Below, piece by piece: positions 1-14,866 of a stretch of 64,000 bases of DNA; position 1 is the first letter of the stretch; every line of letters starts with the position of its first letter. A program made the position numbers and the translations under genes. The stretch is from Piromyces finnis (Eukaryota > Neocallimastigomycota > Neocallimastigomycetes > Neocallimastigales > Neocallimastigaceae), in contig MCFH01000047.1 in the NCBI GenBank assembly GCA_002104945.1, positions 310,001-374,000 on the forward strand. The letters run 5' to 3'. The notes below the pieces were generated by a model. The model made no database searches. It saw only the letters and a list, made by a program, of their open reading frames with translations, and had not been told where the DNA came from.

Positions 1-630
1 ATAAAGTTAAAATTATACCTCCATTTTTAAGTACTTTAATACTTAAATATAATAATATTTAATCATCGATCTTTATTATATAATCGATATTAAATAAATC
101 GTTCATTTCTTTATTTTCATATCTATATGAAAACTTTTTTTAAATCATTTCTATGAATAATCTACATAATTTGGTATATTTTATGTATATCACAATTTTA
201 TTCACGTGTAATTTCATTTTCCTAGTTATTTTAATTAAATTAAATTAAAAAAGAAAAACATTAAATATTAATTATATTTAATCTACTCGAAATTAATAAT
301 ATTTCTTTTTTATTAAAGTAAATTATATATACATATAAATTAAGTAATTGAAAGAAACAGGCAAAACCTTCTTCAACTATTTGTTTTATATTTATATAAA
401 ATAAAATATATATATATATATTCCAAACATTCCTAGTAAAAAGAAAAAATGATTAAAGTATTTTTTTAAATTCAATTAATATAAATAAATAATAAATTTA
501 TAAATAAAAAAAAATATTTAATAAAATAAAAAAAATTCACAATTCCAATTAACAATAGCAATAATAATAAAATATCTAATAAGAAAAAGAAAAAACTAAA
601 TAAAAGAATACCATTAAAATAAAATAAAAA
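1..630. other. AT-rich intergenic, 5' flank of the TEX261-like gene
   Basis: No reading frame or RNA gene is recognisable here. The last 100 bases or so before the ATG at 631 become A-rich and T-poor on the + strand, as also seen before other + strand genes in this window, so it probably holds the promoter and 5' leader of the TEX261-like gene. Confidence 0.5.
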
Positions 631-1755
631 ATGATTTTAACACTAATAAAATATATTGGAGTACTACTAGCAATAATTTTTATATTGTTAAGTTTAGGTA
701 TGTTTTCAATTTTAATATAAATTTATTATACGCAATTAAATTAATATATATTAACAAAATAAAAAAAAAAAAAGCTTGTACTCTTTATTATCTTGCAGAA
801 CTTGTTGAAGAAAACACTGTAATGACTAGAAAAGTCATTAAGTATTCAATTTGGGTATGTATTTTTTTAAAAAAAAAAATAAATGTTATTCCATCATAAT
901 ATATCACTAATTACATATAAATTTTATTAAAAAAAAATATTCTTTATATATATCATTATTATTGTTGTTATTATTATTGTTGTTATTCTTTTAAATACCA
1001 GACTGTATTAGTTTTATATGTTTTATTATGGATTGTCGATGGAATGCCATTCCTTAGAATACTATTTTCAATTATATGTCATTTAGTATACAGTATTTTG
1101 TTAAATGATTTCCCAGACATTCAACTTTCAAGTCCAACATTTATATCTTCTTGTGGTAAATATTTATCCTTTTTTAAAAAAAAAAATATTTAAATATCTA
1201 TATATAGTTAGTTGGTTTCAAATTATAATATAATTTATGTATAACCGTTATATTTTTAATTTTATATTATATATATATATATAAATTTAAAGTACTTGTA
1301 TTAGTCGATCATTTTGTTTGGTTTAATTACTTTACCAAATTCTATTATCCATTTGATAGAATTGTTTGCTTCTTTGTTATTTGTGTTTGGGCCGTTCCAT
1401 TTGAATTCTTTATCTCTTTAAGTGCCAATGATAATACTTTACCATACGGTATTTTTTTTTTTTCTTATATATATATTTTTATATTTTTATATATTTTATA
1501 AACTAAAAGAAATTTTTAGTGGATAGTATTTTACTTTTTTGTTTATTATAAAAAAAAAATAAGCTATACAAAGTATTCTTATATTAAATTACTAACGGTT
1601 CACTCTATATTTTACTATAAATATAATAATATTGTTTTTAATATTTCTCATAATTAGATAACTATAATGGTAAGAAAAAGAAAAAGAATAATTTCGTAAA
1701 GAAAATAATAAACACCATTTTAATGAAAGAAGAAGAGAATAGTGAAAGACCATAA
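631..1755 (+). CDS. SVP26: TEX261/SVP26-like ER-Golgi cargo receptor, five exons
   Basis: Exons 631-697, 775-854, 1002-1155, 1293-1448 and 1658-1755 join in frame to 184 residues; no single exon is long enough to stand out as an ORF. The product is a polytopic membrane protein. Family-like stretches are YYLAELVEE followed by RKVIKYSIW (exon 2), SSPTFISSC (exon 3), YYPFDRIVCFF and WAVPFEFFISLSANDNTLP (exon 4) and a basic end with GKKKKKNNF (exon 5). These match the order in TEX261 (about 196 residues in animals) and yeast Svp26. Known role: early-secretory-pathway protein that loads certain glycosyltransferases and other membrane cargo into COPII vesicles. Introns begin GTATGT, GTATGT, GTAAAT and GTATTT and end AG. 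Reading on from exon 4 into a nearer AG at about 1519 would give a short unrelated end and a stop; the 1657 AG restores the family's lysine-rich tail, so I prefer it. Confidence 0.88.
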
Positions 1756-1893
1756 AAAAAAAATATTTAATAATATTTGAATTGTTATTAAAACCTATTT
1801 CAAGTATTTTATTCAATATATATTTTATACAATAATAAAGATAACAATAAAATTCTTTCAATCCTACCTTTTTTTTTTTTTTTTACCATAAAA

Positions 1894-1924
<31 letters not shown>

Positions 1925-2964
1925 TTGTTCATTTTATTATTTAAAATAAGAATAAGAATAGTTGAAAATAATACCTAAGATAAATATAATCAAAAAAAAA
2001 AACTATAGATTTTTTTTTTTTTACTTTCTCTCTTTTTTTTTTTTTTTTGTTTTTCTCTTTCTTTATATTCATTACATTTATAGAAAGATAAGTTTAAGAA
2101 ACATATCAAAATAAAGAAATTGAAATTTAATAAATAAATAAATAAATAAAAGCAAATAAAAATAAATATATATATATATATATATTTAGGATTAACTTAA
2201 TATACCTTTTTTTTTTAAAAAAAAAAAAAAAAAGTTTAAAACATCAAATTTGAAAACTGGTTTTTGTAAAGATTGTCTTATTCAAATGATTTGGAATGGA
2301 ATGTCGTATTATCAATGATTATATAATTATATAATTATATAAATATTATGAAAACTGAATTGTCCTTAGTCAAATATCCTCGCTTAAATGCTAAAGAGAT
2401 TTCTTGAATTAAAATGATACACAACAACACACGCAAAAACACACACCTTTTTTTTTTTTAATTAAGCAATTTTTTTTAAATTTATTTCTATAATAAAATA
2501 GTTTCTAAATTTATAAATAATCTCTATATTTCATTATATTATTTTTACATTGGAAAAAAAAAAATAATAAAAGAAATAATTTGATTCTTTACATATAAAA
2601 AAAAAAAATAAATAACAGATTTTTTTTTTTTTTTAATTATTAAAAATATATAATATAATATTTATCTAAATACATTGTTTGATATAAGATTGATATATAA
2701 AAAAAAAATTAAAATGGGAATGTATTGATGATAATAGAATATAAATTTTTTTTTTATCCTTTAAAATTATATAAAAAAATAAAAAAAACTAAAATACTAT
2801 TTCTTTCCTTTTCACATCTTCTTTTTTGGAAAATTAAAAAAGAGTAAAATTTTAAAAAATAATATTTGATTATTAATGAACTTTAAAAAAAGTATTTTTC
2901 TTAATATATTATTTTTGATGATGTTATTGGATTAAGTTTTGGAAAATAATAAAGGTTAATTCGT
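1756..2964. other. Intergenic between convergent genes
   Basis: Spacer between the ends of the TEX261-like gene (+) and RPA190 (-). It consists of long A and T homopolymers and AT dinucleotide runs. I see no conserved coding or RNA feature. Confidence 0.6.
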
Positions 2965-5900
2965 TTAGGCATTAATTGGTAAAAGAACATCGAATGAACC
3001 AGTACCATTTTGTACTGGTTGACCCATAACAATTCTTGATGATGGACTATCTAAGTAATCAACTTCACCGTTTCTATTAAATTAAATAAAATTAAAAAAT
3101 TGATTAGTAAATTTATAAAAAAATAGATATGGTTTTTTTTAAAAAAAATTTTTTTTTTTTTTTTTTTGATTCTATCAATTCTAACTCTAATTATTATCAT
3201 ATAAGAATAAATAAAAAAATAAAAAATATATATATATATTTACAATGTAGCTGAAGTAAGGAAACTCATAGTAGTTTCATAACTCATAGATACAAATGGA
3301 CTTGGGTTAGAAGCAATACCCATTCTATTGAATGGCTTGTAAGCACCTTCAAAGGTCATGTAATCAGCAATTAAGGTCAAGTGACGCTTATCGACACTAA
3401 TACCATAAACACCGAATACACTACCGATTTCCTTAATAATAGCACCACGAGCAGCTTCAACACCATAGGTACGAAGAATAGCAGCAATATCATTAGAGTA
3501 GATCTTGTTAAGATCAATTTGGTCAGAGAACCACCATAAGCCCTTTAAGTTAACACCTTCAGTAGCTAAGTTCTTAGACTTATCATTTTCACTTTCATTT
3601 TGAATTGGGTAACACTTGGAAATACCCTTGATTTCACGAATAACAGTCTTGTGACAAATATCTTCAGCAATACCAAGCATTAAAATCTTCTTAGTAGTAG
3701 ATGGGAACTTAAAGTCAATTTCACAAACATTATCCTTCTTGTTAAAGTGATAACGTGAAGCCCACTTACTACCAGAAATAATCTTAGCAATGTTTTGCTT
3801 AGAGTTAACCTTTTCTTCTTCACCGTCAACATCCATTTCATCATTGTCTTCACCATCAACATCCATAGTGTCATCCATTTCCTTTTCTAATTTTTCTAAT
3901 ATCTTTCTATCTTCTTCATCTGGACCTTCGTAGGAGGCTTGTTGCTTTTGCTTCTTAGCTAAGTTGGTATTAGTAGCATCTTCATCTTCATCATTCTTAG
4001 ACTTTTGGTTCTTATTGATCTTTTCAATTTCACCATTTTCAAATGAACCAAGTTCAACACCAATAATAGCATCAGCTTCTTCTCTTTCTTCAGCAATACC
4101 CTTAGAAGAAGTCTTTAAGACCTTTTGAATAGCCTTTTCCATACCCTTGATGAATCTTAATAATATACACTTTTCAATATCCTTGGTGGTAACTTCATAT
4201 TCTTCACTACTATCCTTGTTATTCCATAAAGATAACTTAACAGTGTAGATCTTGTATCTGTGACCAAAGTTATCCTTACTCTTTAAGGTTTCAATAACTT
4301 CCAAGTGATTAATAACATTGGCTAATACTAACTTTGAAAGTTGACAGCAAATACGCTTAGACATACTGTCAGAAACTTCATCCTTTAATGGAAGAGTCAT
4401 CATTGGAGTTTGAATATGATCAGAAGCAGTCATAATAATTTCACGAAGACGTGGAATACCGAGAGTAACGTTCTTAGCACCAAAACCAGCAAAGTGGAAA
4501 GTGTTTAAGGTCATTTGAGTACTTGGTTCACCAATACTTTCAGCAGCTAATAAACCAACAGATTCTCCTGGTTCAATAACAGCAGACATGTACTTTAAGT
4601 TCATTAAAGCCTTGAACTTCTTACCAGTAATACCAGTCTTTCCATTCTTACTATCCTTTTCAACCAAGATATTATCTGGGTTCTTTTCAATATATTCGTT
4701 AAGGTTCTTAAAGAAGGCATCACTAGTACTACCAATATATCTGGATGGTGAGTATAAACTTAAAGCGGTATCATATTTAGATGGCTTCTTAACAGACTTC
4801 TTAATGTACTTTTCAGCTTCATTAGCAATGATGTGTGGAGAGGAAACAACCATTGGAAGCTTTAACTTGTTAACAGCAGCGTAGTAATTCTTAGCCCAGA
4901 ATCCAAATTGGTTCAAAGTCTTTTGCTTTTGAACATCTAAGGAATCTTCACCGTATAAGAATTGTACAATACTACCATCACTGTCACGAACAGTGTTATC
5001 GTATTGAACTCTTAAACCTTCCAAGTGCTTAACTAAACATCTTTGTAAGTAACCAGATCTAGAGGTCTTTACAGCAGTATCAATTAAACCTTCACGACCG
5101 GCCATACAGTGGAAGAAGTATTCTTGTGGCTTAATACCAGTTAAGAAACGTCCAGCAATGTAACCACCAGCTCTAGCAGAAGTATCGTATGGTTGGAAAG
5201 ATGGAAGAGTCTTACCTGAAACCATAACTGGAACTCTTCTACCTTCTAATTCTTGTTGACCAAGTAAACATGAAATTTGACTGACATTAACGTTACTACC
5301 CTTGGCACCAGAAACAGTCATCTTTTGCATATTATTTTCTGGGAAAACTCTGTAAAGATGATTTGGAATACAAGATGAAATAATTTCAGAGGTAATACCG
5401 TTGAACTTACCCTTCATAACACCATCAAGATTAGCAAGTCTTTCATCAGAACGAATAATATGTTCTAAACGCTTCTTTAATTCAGTATCATATTCCTTCT
5501 TGCTGAAAACGGATTTACCATCTTCATCAATAACACTAGTGTGTTGTAAAGCTGTCTTCTTACCAGCAGTAAAACTCTTTTTAATAATTTCCTTTCTAAT
5601 CTTATCACCTTCTGGAGTTAATAATAAATCATCCATTCTACAAGAGAAACCAGTGTGTTGAAGATAGTTGGTTAATAAACGGGATAAAATAGATAATAAT
5701 TTACCAGCGTATGGAGCACCATAAACTTCATAAACAGCGTGAACTAAACCATTAGCAGAAGCACCCAATTGGGACTTATCCATAATACCTTGAGTTAAAT
5801 AACCATCACTAATGATAACCTTTTGTTCTTCTTCAGCAACCTTACCCCAGTATCTACCTGGAATCTTAGCCTTAGATTCTAAGTTTAATGGCTTGTTATG

Positions 5901-8286
5901 ACCAGTTAAGTTTAATAAAATAGTTGAAATGATTTGTTTACCAGTCCACATTGGATATGGCTTAAGAATAGCTGGAGTGAGAGTAACAACTCTACCATTG
6001 AAACCAATTGGAACATCATCTTCAATACTACCATTACCTTCAGAGTTAGTAGCACCAATACCACCTTCACATCTTAAGGCAGCGTAAACTAATTGCATGT
6101 ATTCACCCTTATCAAAGAAGGAATCCTTGTTAGTCATACCGACACCAGCACAAACATGATCTTGAATTAAACCACGTAAAACACCACCATCAGTTGGGAC
6201 AAGATATTGTTGATCAGTTCTAGCAATAAGCATAGCTTCAGCTCTAGCAGTATCACTTTGAAGGAAGTGAAGGTTCATTTCATCACCATCGAAATCAGCA
6301 TTATAAGTGTTACAGTTAGCGTAGTGCATACGTAAGGTTTTTTCCTTTGGAAGAATACGAGCAGTGTGAGCCATAATAGATGGCTTGTGAAGAGTTGGTT
6401 GACGGTTCATAAGAACGTAATCACCATTTCTGATGTGACGGTAAACCTTCTTGTTGGTATGAGCTTGAATTTGCATATCATTAGATTCAATAGATGGGGT
6501 TAATAATTGGTTGGCAACAGCCATTCTAGCAGTCATATCAAGAGACTTTAAATTTAATAATGTACCATTAGAATCTTGAACATGAGTGGCACCTGGCCAG
6601 ACATCTGGACCATTAATAACACATTGACGTAATTCATTAACATTGTATTGAGTAACAGCTTCTGGGTAAGTTAATTTAACAGCAAAAGCTGGTGGAATAC
6701 CAATTTCATTGGTTTCAATGTTAACATCTGGTGAAATGACAGAACGGGCGGCATAATTAACTCTCTTACCCATCATGTGTTTACGGAATAAACCTTCCTT
6801 CTTTTCTAAAACTTGTCTAATACCTGGGGTAAGTGGTTTACCATCCTTAGTATATTGGTTTGGATTAGTAGTGTTATCAAGCATAGTATTAACAGAAATT
6901 TGTAAATTGATCCAACTATTGATAATACGATTATCTTGAGTAATTTCTTCAGCATCGGATTTTTCTAATGATTTTGATTGATGGTGAACATCAATAATGT
7001 AATTAATTTGTTTTAAGATATTTTCTAAGTGAGTATTTTGAGCATGTTGATGAGCAATACCGTTGACCTTAGAAGCTGGTCTGAAACGAGATGGAGAAAC
7101 TGGAATAACATCAAGGAAGAAACTCTTGTAAGAGGATTCACGAACACCATTACCAGTATTCTTACCATAAATTAAATCAAGAATTTCCTTTTCATTCTTC
7201 CATAATAATTCCATGTGTCTTAAGGTATCTAAAGGAGTAATGAATTTACCTTCAGATTTAGTATTGTCATCATCAGAATCATAGTATTCATCAGTTTCAG
7301 TTTTGAATAATGGTTCAAATGAAATACCCTTGGCATTCATGATAGCCTTACTCTTACTTGGTAAATCCTTTTGGAAAATCTTATGACTTCCTTCCTTTCT
7401 TAATTTTGGAGAAATACCCTTACAGTTATGACATGAAAGGGCTGGTATATCCTTTAAAAATTCTTTTTCTAATTTATGTAATTCTAAATTTAAAATTGTG
7501 GTCTTAACATATTGATGTGGATTTTCAGCAATCTTTTCATCAGTATATTTTTTAATTTCTTCAATAATTTCATCTTCAGATAATTGTGGAACCTTTTTAG
7601 CATTATCTTCTTCTAATCTTACTGGATTAATTCTTTGAATGAAATCTTCAACTTCTTTAGCTTCAACTAATAAACCAGCATAGACAAGTCTGAATTTAGC
7701 AATGTAAGTTTGCATCTTTTTTTTTTAATTTTTTTTTTGAAAATTTTCATTAGAATATTTAAAAGGGTAAATATGGTAATAAATTAATAAACTAATCAAA
7801 TACCACAAAAAGACATTATCAAAACTATTAAAATTATTTTAATTAAATACCTTAACTCTTCCAGTTCTGAAATGGTGACAACAGAAACATAAAGATTGCA
7901 TGAGCTTATATAAGGTTTTGAATACAATAGTATTATATAATGGAACTGGTAATTCAATATGACCAAAGTGACCTGGACATTCGAAGTAACCTAAACCACA
8001 AGTATGACAACTTTATACAAAAAAAAAGGATAACAATTAATATACTATTTTTTAATTCTAAACACCAACACTAATTCTAATAATTGATTTAAAAGATATA
8101 CCTATCATCACGTTCATATGGACCTAAAGCTAAATCGTAAAGACCACCAGTAGTTGGATGACCTAAGTTATCCAAAGTAGCTGGATTAGTAATTTGTTTT
8201 ACTGAAAGTTTTCTAATTTCATCTGAGGTATAGAATGAAAATGAAACAGAAGAAACTTTTTTCAATACTGGATTTTCGATATTCAT
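2965..8286 (-). CDS. RPA190: RNA polymerase I largest subunit (RPA190)
   Basis: Exons, in transcript order: 8286-8102, 8010-7851, 7715-3244 and 3073-2965, giving 1641 residues (yeast Rpa190 is 1664). It is the clamp and catalytic subunit that makes rRNA in the nucleolus. Exon 1 has NPATLDNLGHPTTGGLYDLALGP, the Pol I type N-terminus. The clamp zinc ligands (SCHTCG, ECPGHFGH) are in exon 2 and CHNC is in exon 3. MMGKRVNYAARSVISPD lies near residue 430, and the Mg-binding NADFDGD at about 587-593 supplies the three catalytic aspartates. Trigger-loop region: STQMTLNTFHFAG. The last short exon gives the conserved end (SPSSRIVMGQPV, then GTGSFDVLLP). The large exon alone stops after SATL; a GTAAAT donor at 3243 lets it splice to that end. 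The jaw contains an acidic insertion with two MDVDGE units. Pol II and Pol III subunits are excluded by the N-terminus and by the lack of a heptad CTD. Confidence 0.95.
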
Positions 8287-10523
8287 TTTTGATTTTTAAT
8301 TTTAACCTTTAATTTTTCATGTGTTTTCTAATTATTTTTTTAATCAAATAATTTTATAAAATAAAAAAAATAGAAAAAATATTAATATATTGAAATAAAA
8401 ATGAATTGGCGAATAATCAGATTGTTTTTATAAAATTAAAAAAAAATGTTTGATTCTTTATATAAATTATTTCACTTTTTTTTTTTTTTAATTTTAATTT
8501 TATTCTTTTCTATTTTCATCCTTTAAATTTTTAAAATTAAATAATTCTTAATTTTATTTTATAAAATTTTCATATATCATATCAATTTTTTAATCTTCAT
8601 TTTTAATTTCTAAAAATACTTTTATAAATATTAATTTTAAAAAAAATATTTTTTTTTCTCAAAATAGATTTAGTATATAAAACTTTTTTTTTCTTGAATA
8701 GAATTTTAAAATTAAATTTTTTTTTTTTTAATTACGGATTCCAAAATTCCAATTTCCAATTATTTTATTTAGTGTTGTTTAATAAAGTACTGAAGATTGA
8801 TATTAAAAATAATTTTATGAAGTATTGTATTAACCTTTGTCTATGTGTAGTGGGTTTTCTTCTAATATAGATTTTATAAATCCAAAATAGTTAATTTATC
8901 AAAATTATTTTAATAGTATTAATAATTTAAATTAAATAAATATAAAAAGAAAAATAAATTAAATAAATATAAAAAGAGAATAGTGGGAATATTAAAGAAA
9001 TACTTTTTTAAAAATAATGTTTTATTATAATGTTTTAATTGAAATTCAAATTTTGCATTCCTCTTTGTTCCCTTTTTTTTTTAAAAAAAAAAAATGTTTT
9101 TAAAAAAAAAAAGTTTTAAAAATAAAAAATTTATTATTATTACAATTTTATTAATTATTTTTAAAAATTTAAAAAAAAAAAAAAAAAAATATGTAATATA
9201 TTGTACAATATATTTCAATATATTTATCCTTATATTGTATTCAACTAGTATTCTAATATAAACTAAAAAAAAATCATATATTAGATATATAATAAAAAAT
9301 AATATTTTATCCAATCATTTCATTTCGATTTTTTTTTTCAATCAATAATTATAATAAAAAAATAATAATAATAGAAATAGGAAAATGATTAATGATACAT
9401 ATATGAAATACATTATAATACATTATAATAAATGTATACATTATTTAAATTTTATGAATTAAAATTTGAAAAGATATTAATATTATCACATAAATGAGGA
9501 TAGAATAAAAGGTTAACTTTTTATAATAAAATCACCTATATATATATATAAATATTTAATATAAATTGAAATTATAACTTTTAATACTATAAAAATAATT
9601 AGTATTTTCAAACCTTTATTTTATTACTTTTATTTTAAAAAGATATTGTTGTTTGTTTTAGTTATTCAATTTTTTTCTCTATGTGACAATAGGAGTTTTA
9701 ATTAAAAAAAACCATATATTAATTTATTAAAAAATGTCAAATCGTCAAAGGCAAAAAAAAAAAAAAACTACAATGAAGATGTATTAATAGAAAGATTAGT
9801 TGTATAATTTTAATTCAAGATAAAATTTGTAAAAAGAATAGATGAAAATACTTGAACGTTTGACTAAACCTATTTCATTACCTAAAATTGCAATTTCACA
9901 TATATTATATTTCATTATAAAAATTAAAATTGTTTAATTAAAATTGAAGGATTGACATGATTAATATGGACATTATAATATTCTACTTTTAAATAAGGCA
10001 TTGCTAATATTTACTTTATAGGATCAAATCCTTTTTAGTAAATAAAATAAACCTAAGTTGAAAGTACTTTTTTCATATATATTTATCATTCTTTGGATTC
10101 TTTAAATGATATACTTTTATTGTAGGTAAACTTTTTAATTTTTTTTTTTTTTTTTTTTTAATATTTATTTATTTAAACATAGTGTAATGTTACTTATTTT
10201 TATAGTTATTTTTATTTTTTAACTATTTAGAAATGAATAAAATTCATTTTTATTTTTTTTTTTTTATTTTTATTTTTATTTTTAATTTCTTTAGTACTAT
10301 TAACATTTTTAATATATAATATATTTAATTATTATATTAGCTTTTTTTTTTATTATTATTTTATTTTATTGATTTTTTTTTTCTTTGTTAATATATTATT
10401 TATGATGTTTTAAATGTCGTTGTAAAATTTCACAAACTTTAAAACTTATATATATTTTGCTTTTTTTAATATAAAAAAAAAATTGAATAAACAAAAGTTA
10501 TTGAATATATAAATTTTAATAAT
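8287..10523. other. Intergenic, 5' of RPA190 and 3' of PP2A
   Basis: AT-rich spacer containing the RPA190 promoter region at its left end. The only coding-like trace is a short fragment at 9734-9935, listed separately. Otherwise it holds homopolymers and simple repeats only. Confidence 0.55.
9734..9935 (+). pseudogene. Possible short broken coding fragment
   Basis: An ATG at 9734 opens MSNRQRQ followed by lysines from a 15-A run, then stops after 17 codons. If the A-run length were changed by one or two bases, the frame would instead read NYNEDVLIERLV up to a GTATAA donor-like site. After an AG at 9839-9840 comes MKILERLTKPISLPKIAISH and a stop at 9933-9935. The two pieces share an (L/I)xERL pattern, which hints at a decayed or mis-assembled small gene. 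I recognise no family. It may be chance. Confidence 0.2.
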
Positions 10524-12353
<1,830 letters not shown>

Positions 12354-13803
12354 TTCTTTTTTTTTTTTTTTTTTTTAAGAAAAAAAATAAATAAAAATAA
12401 ATATTATTAATATATATTATCAATTAATAATAAAATGGTTCGTTCATTTAAAATAATAATTTTGTTATTTTCTATTTTTTTTACTAAATAAATATATTAT
12501 GTTGTATTATGTAATGCTTATGCGTTATAATATAGATATAATTGTCATAACATATTAATAATATTTAAATACTTTTTTAAAAAAATAATTACTATTTGTT
12601 TACTTAATTATTTTTTCTAAAATATTTCATCTATATATATATATATTTTTAAAATCCATGAAATTTTATTTATTTGCTTAATTGTCTTTCTTTATATGTT
12701 AAACATTTTTAATTTAAAATTCCTAAAACGCTTTAAAATTATTGATTTGCTTTATTTTTTTTTATCATATTGAAATAAAAAAAAAAAAAAGACTTGTATA
12801 AATGGATAATAAATTATTTAAATTTTTATTCTGTTGTGAATTTTATATATACTAAAAGTATAATATTTATCCCTTTTTTTCACATATATGCCCATATTTA
12901 CTTTTTGTTTTATTTATCACTATTATTTTCTTTATTGTTTAAAAAAAAAAAAAACACATTTGTTTCTATTTATTGAAATTGAAATAAAAATATTGTATTA
13001 TAAATATATTATTAGCATAATTTGTATATACGTTAATATTATTTAAATAAAACATTAATATAAATATATTATTTTTTTTTATTTATATATTTGTCTTTAT
13101 TTTTTCATGAATTTTAATAAAATGAGGAATCCATTTAATAGTGAATATAGTATTTATTAGTTAAATAATATTGAATTTAAAAAGTTTTATTTATATGATT
13201 ATTAAACTAATATATATATTTTTTGTTTGTTTATTAGTTACTTTTCTTTTTATTAAAAAAAATTGTTTTAAATATATAAAATAAAATAGGCTTTTTTAAG
13301 AAAAAAGAAAGAAAAGGGAAGATAAAGGTGAATAATTTAATAAAAGAGATGCTTACTTGTAATTATAGAATTTTATTTAAATCTACAATATTTTGTTAAA
13401 AAAAAAAAAAAAAATATTCTATCGGAAAAAAATGATATATATAAAATATTTAATAATAAATTTTTATTCAATAATTTAATTTAATAATAATAATAATTAA
13501 TTAATTAAAAAAATTCTAATCTATTTTTTTTTTAATATTATAAATAATGATAAATAATCACTTTTATATTTATTATTTATTACTCAAAAAAACTTTATAT
13601 TTCTATATTTATGCATTTTATAATAAATTTAAAAATGCTTATATATTTTTAAATAGTTCTTTTATATTTTTAAAAGTAATATCTATTTAAAAAAAAGGAA
13701 TGGGAATAAAATATATATGATTAGATAAATATAAATAGTAAAGGATTAGAAAGTATTTTAAAGTATAATTAGAAAGAAACGGTTAATAAAAACAAATTTT
13801 TAA

Positions 13804-13839
<36 letters not shown>

Positions 13840-14866
13840 AGAGAGAAATAAAATTTTAAAAGGGTCAATTTAGTTATACAAAAATACACCTTGATACCTT
13901 TTTTATATATAAAATTAAAATTTATTTTTTATTATATTTATTAGTATGTATTAATGATGAAAAAATCATTTAATACAATATTTATAAATTTATATACCAT
14001 ATTATTATTAATATTTCAATCTTTTTCTTTATCCATTCTTTAATGCTATAATACCTTTTCATAATTATATTTACATTTCTTTTTTTTTTTTTTACTTAAC
14101 AATATATTTTATCAATTAAAGAAAAAATTTAAAGTTTCCATAGATAATAATTAAATTTTTATTTTTTAATTTACTTTTATATACATAATTAAACTACTAT
14201 ATTACATTTTATTTATATATTTAATACATTAAAGATATTCATAGGATCAATCATAATGATAATGATAATTATTATTATTATTATTATTATTGTTATGGAA
14301 TGGAATGATATTATTATTATTTTAATGGACATCGAAACCTTTCAAAATATTTAAAAAATAAAATTCATTTTTATATATTTTAGTTTATGGAAATGGTTAA
14401 AAAAAATATTGAAAAGTTGTGGTAGTTATTGTATTGAATATGGTTAGAACAATAAGGAAGACATGAGGATAAAGATTAAGATGGAACATGTATTAGATGA
14501 TTAAGAGGTTGTTCTGACTTTTTATCATTTTATTCTCTTTATCCTATTTATGTCACTATTTTGTTGTTGTTGTTGTTGTTACAATTATTAATTTTTTTAT
14601 TATTATGTTTCCTCATTATTTTTATTTTTAATCTTAATCTTTTAATTTCATTTAATCTATTTTTTCGATCTCTGAATTTTTTTTTTTTTTTTTTTTATTT
14701 TACTATTTTTTTCATTCTTATTATTATCTTGTTTTTTTTATTACAACTATCACTATTATTATTATTTTTATTATTAGATATTTGTTTATTATTATTATTT
14801 TTTTATAATTTTTATTACTAAACGTTTGGCGTTAATTCCAACTTTTTAGATATTTAAATATCTTCT
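12354..14866. other. Intergenic, 5' of PP2A
   Basis: About 2.5 kb of AT-rich sequence with long T and A tracts (including a run of more than 30 A at about 13806-13836) and TTG/TTA runs at 14540-14820. The latter can be read as a leucine-rich frame, but it is simple-sequence and I do not call it a gene. Confidence 0.5.

Noticed and set aside
1592-1861. 89-residue minus strand ORF
   Set aside because: Lies opposite the last exon of the TEX261-like gene and is Ile/Tyr/Phe-rich AT translation.
14561-14821. Leucine-rich + strand ORF
   Set aside because: Derived from TTG/TTA/TTT simple sequence with no start context or family resemblance.
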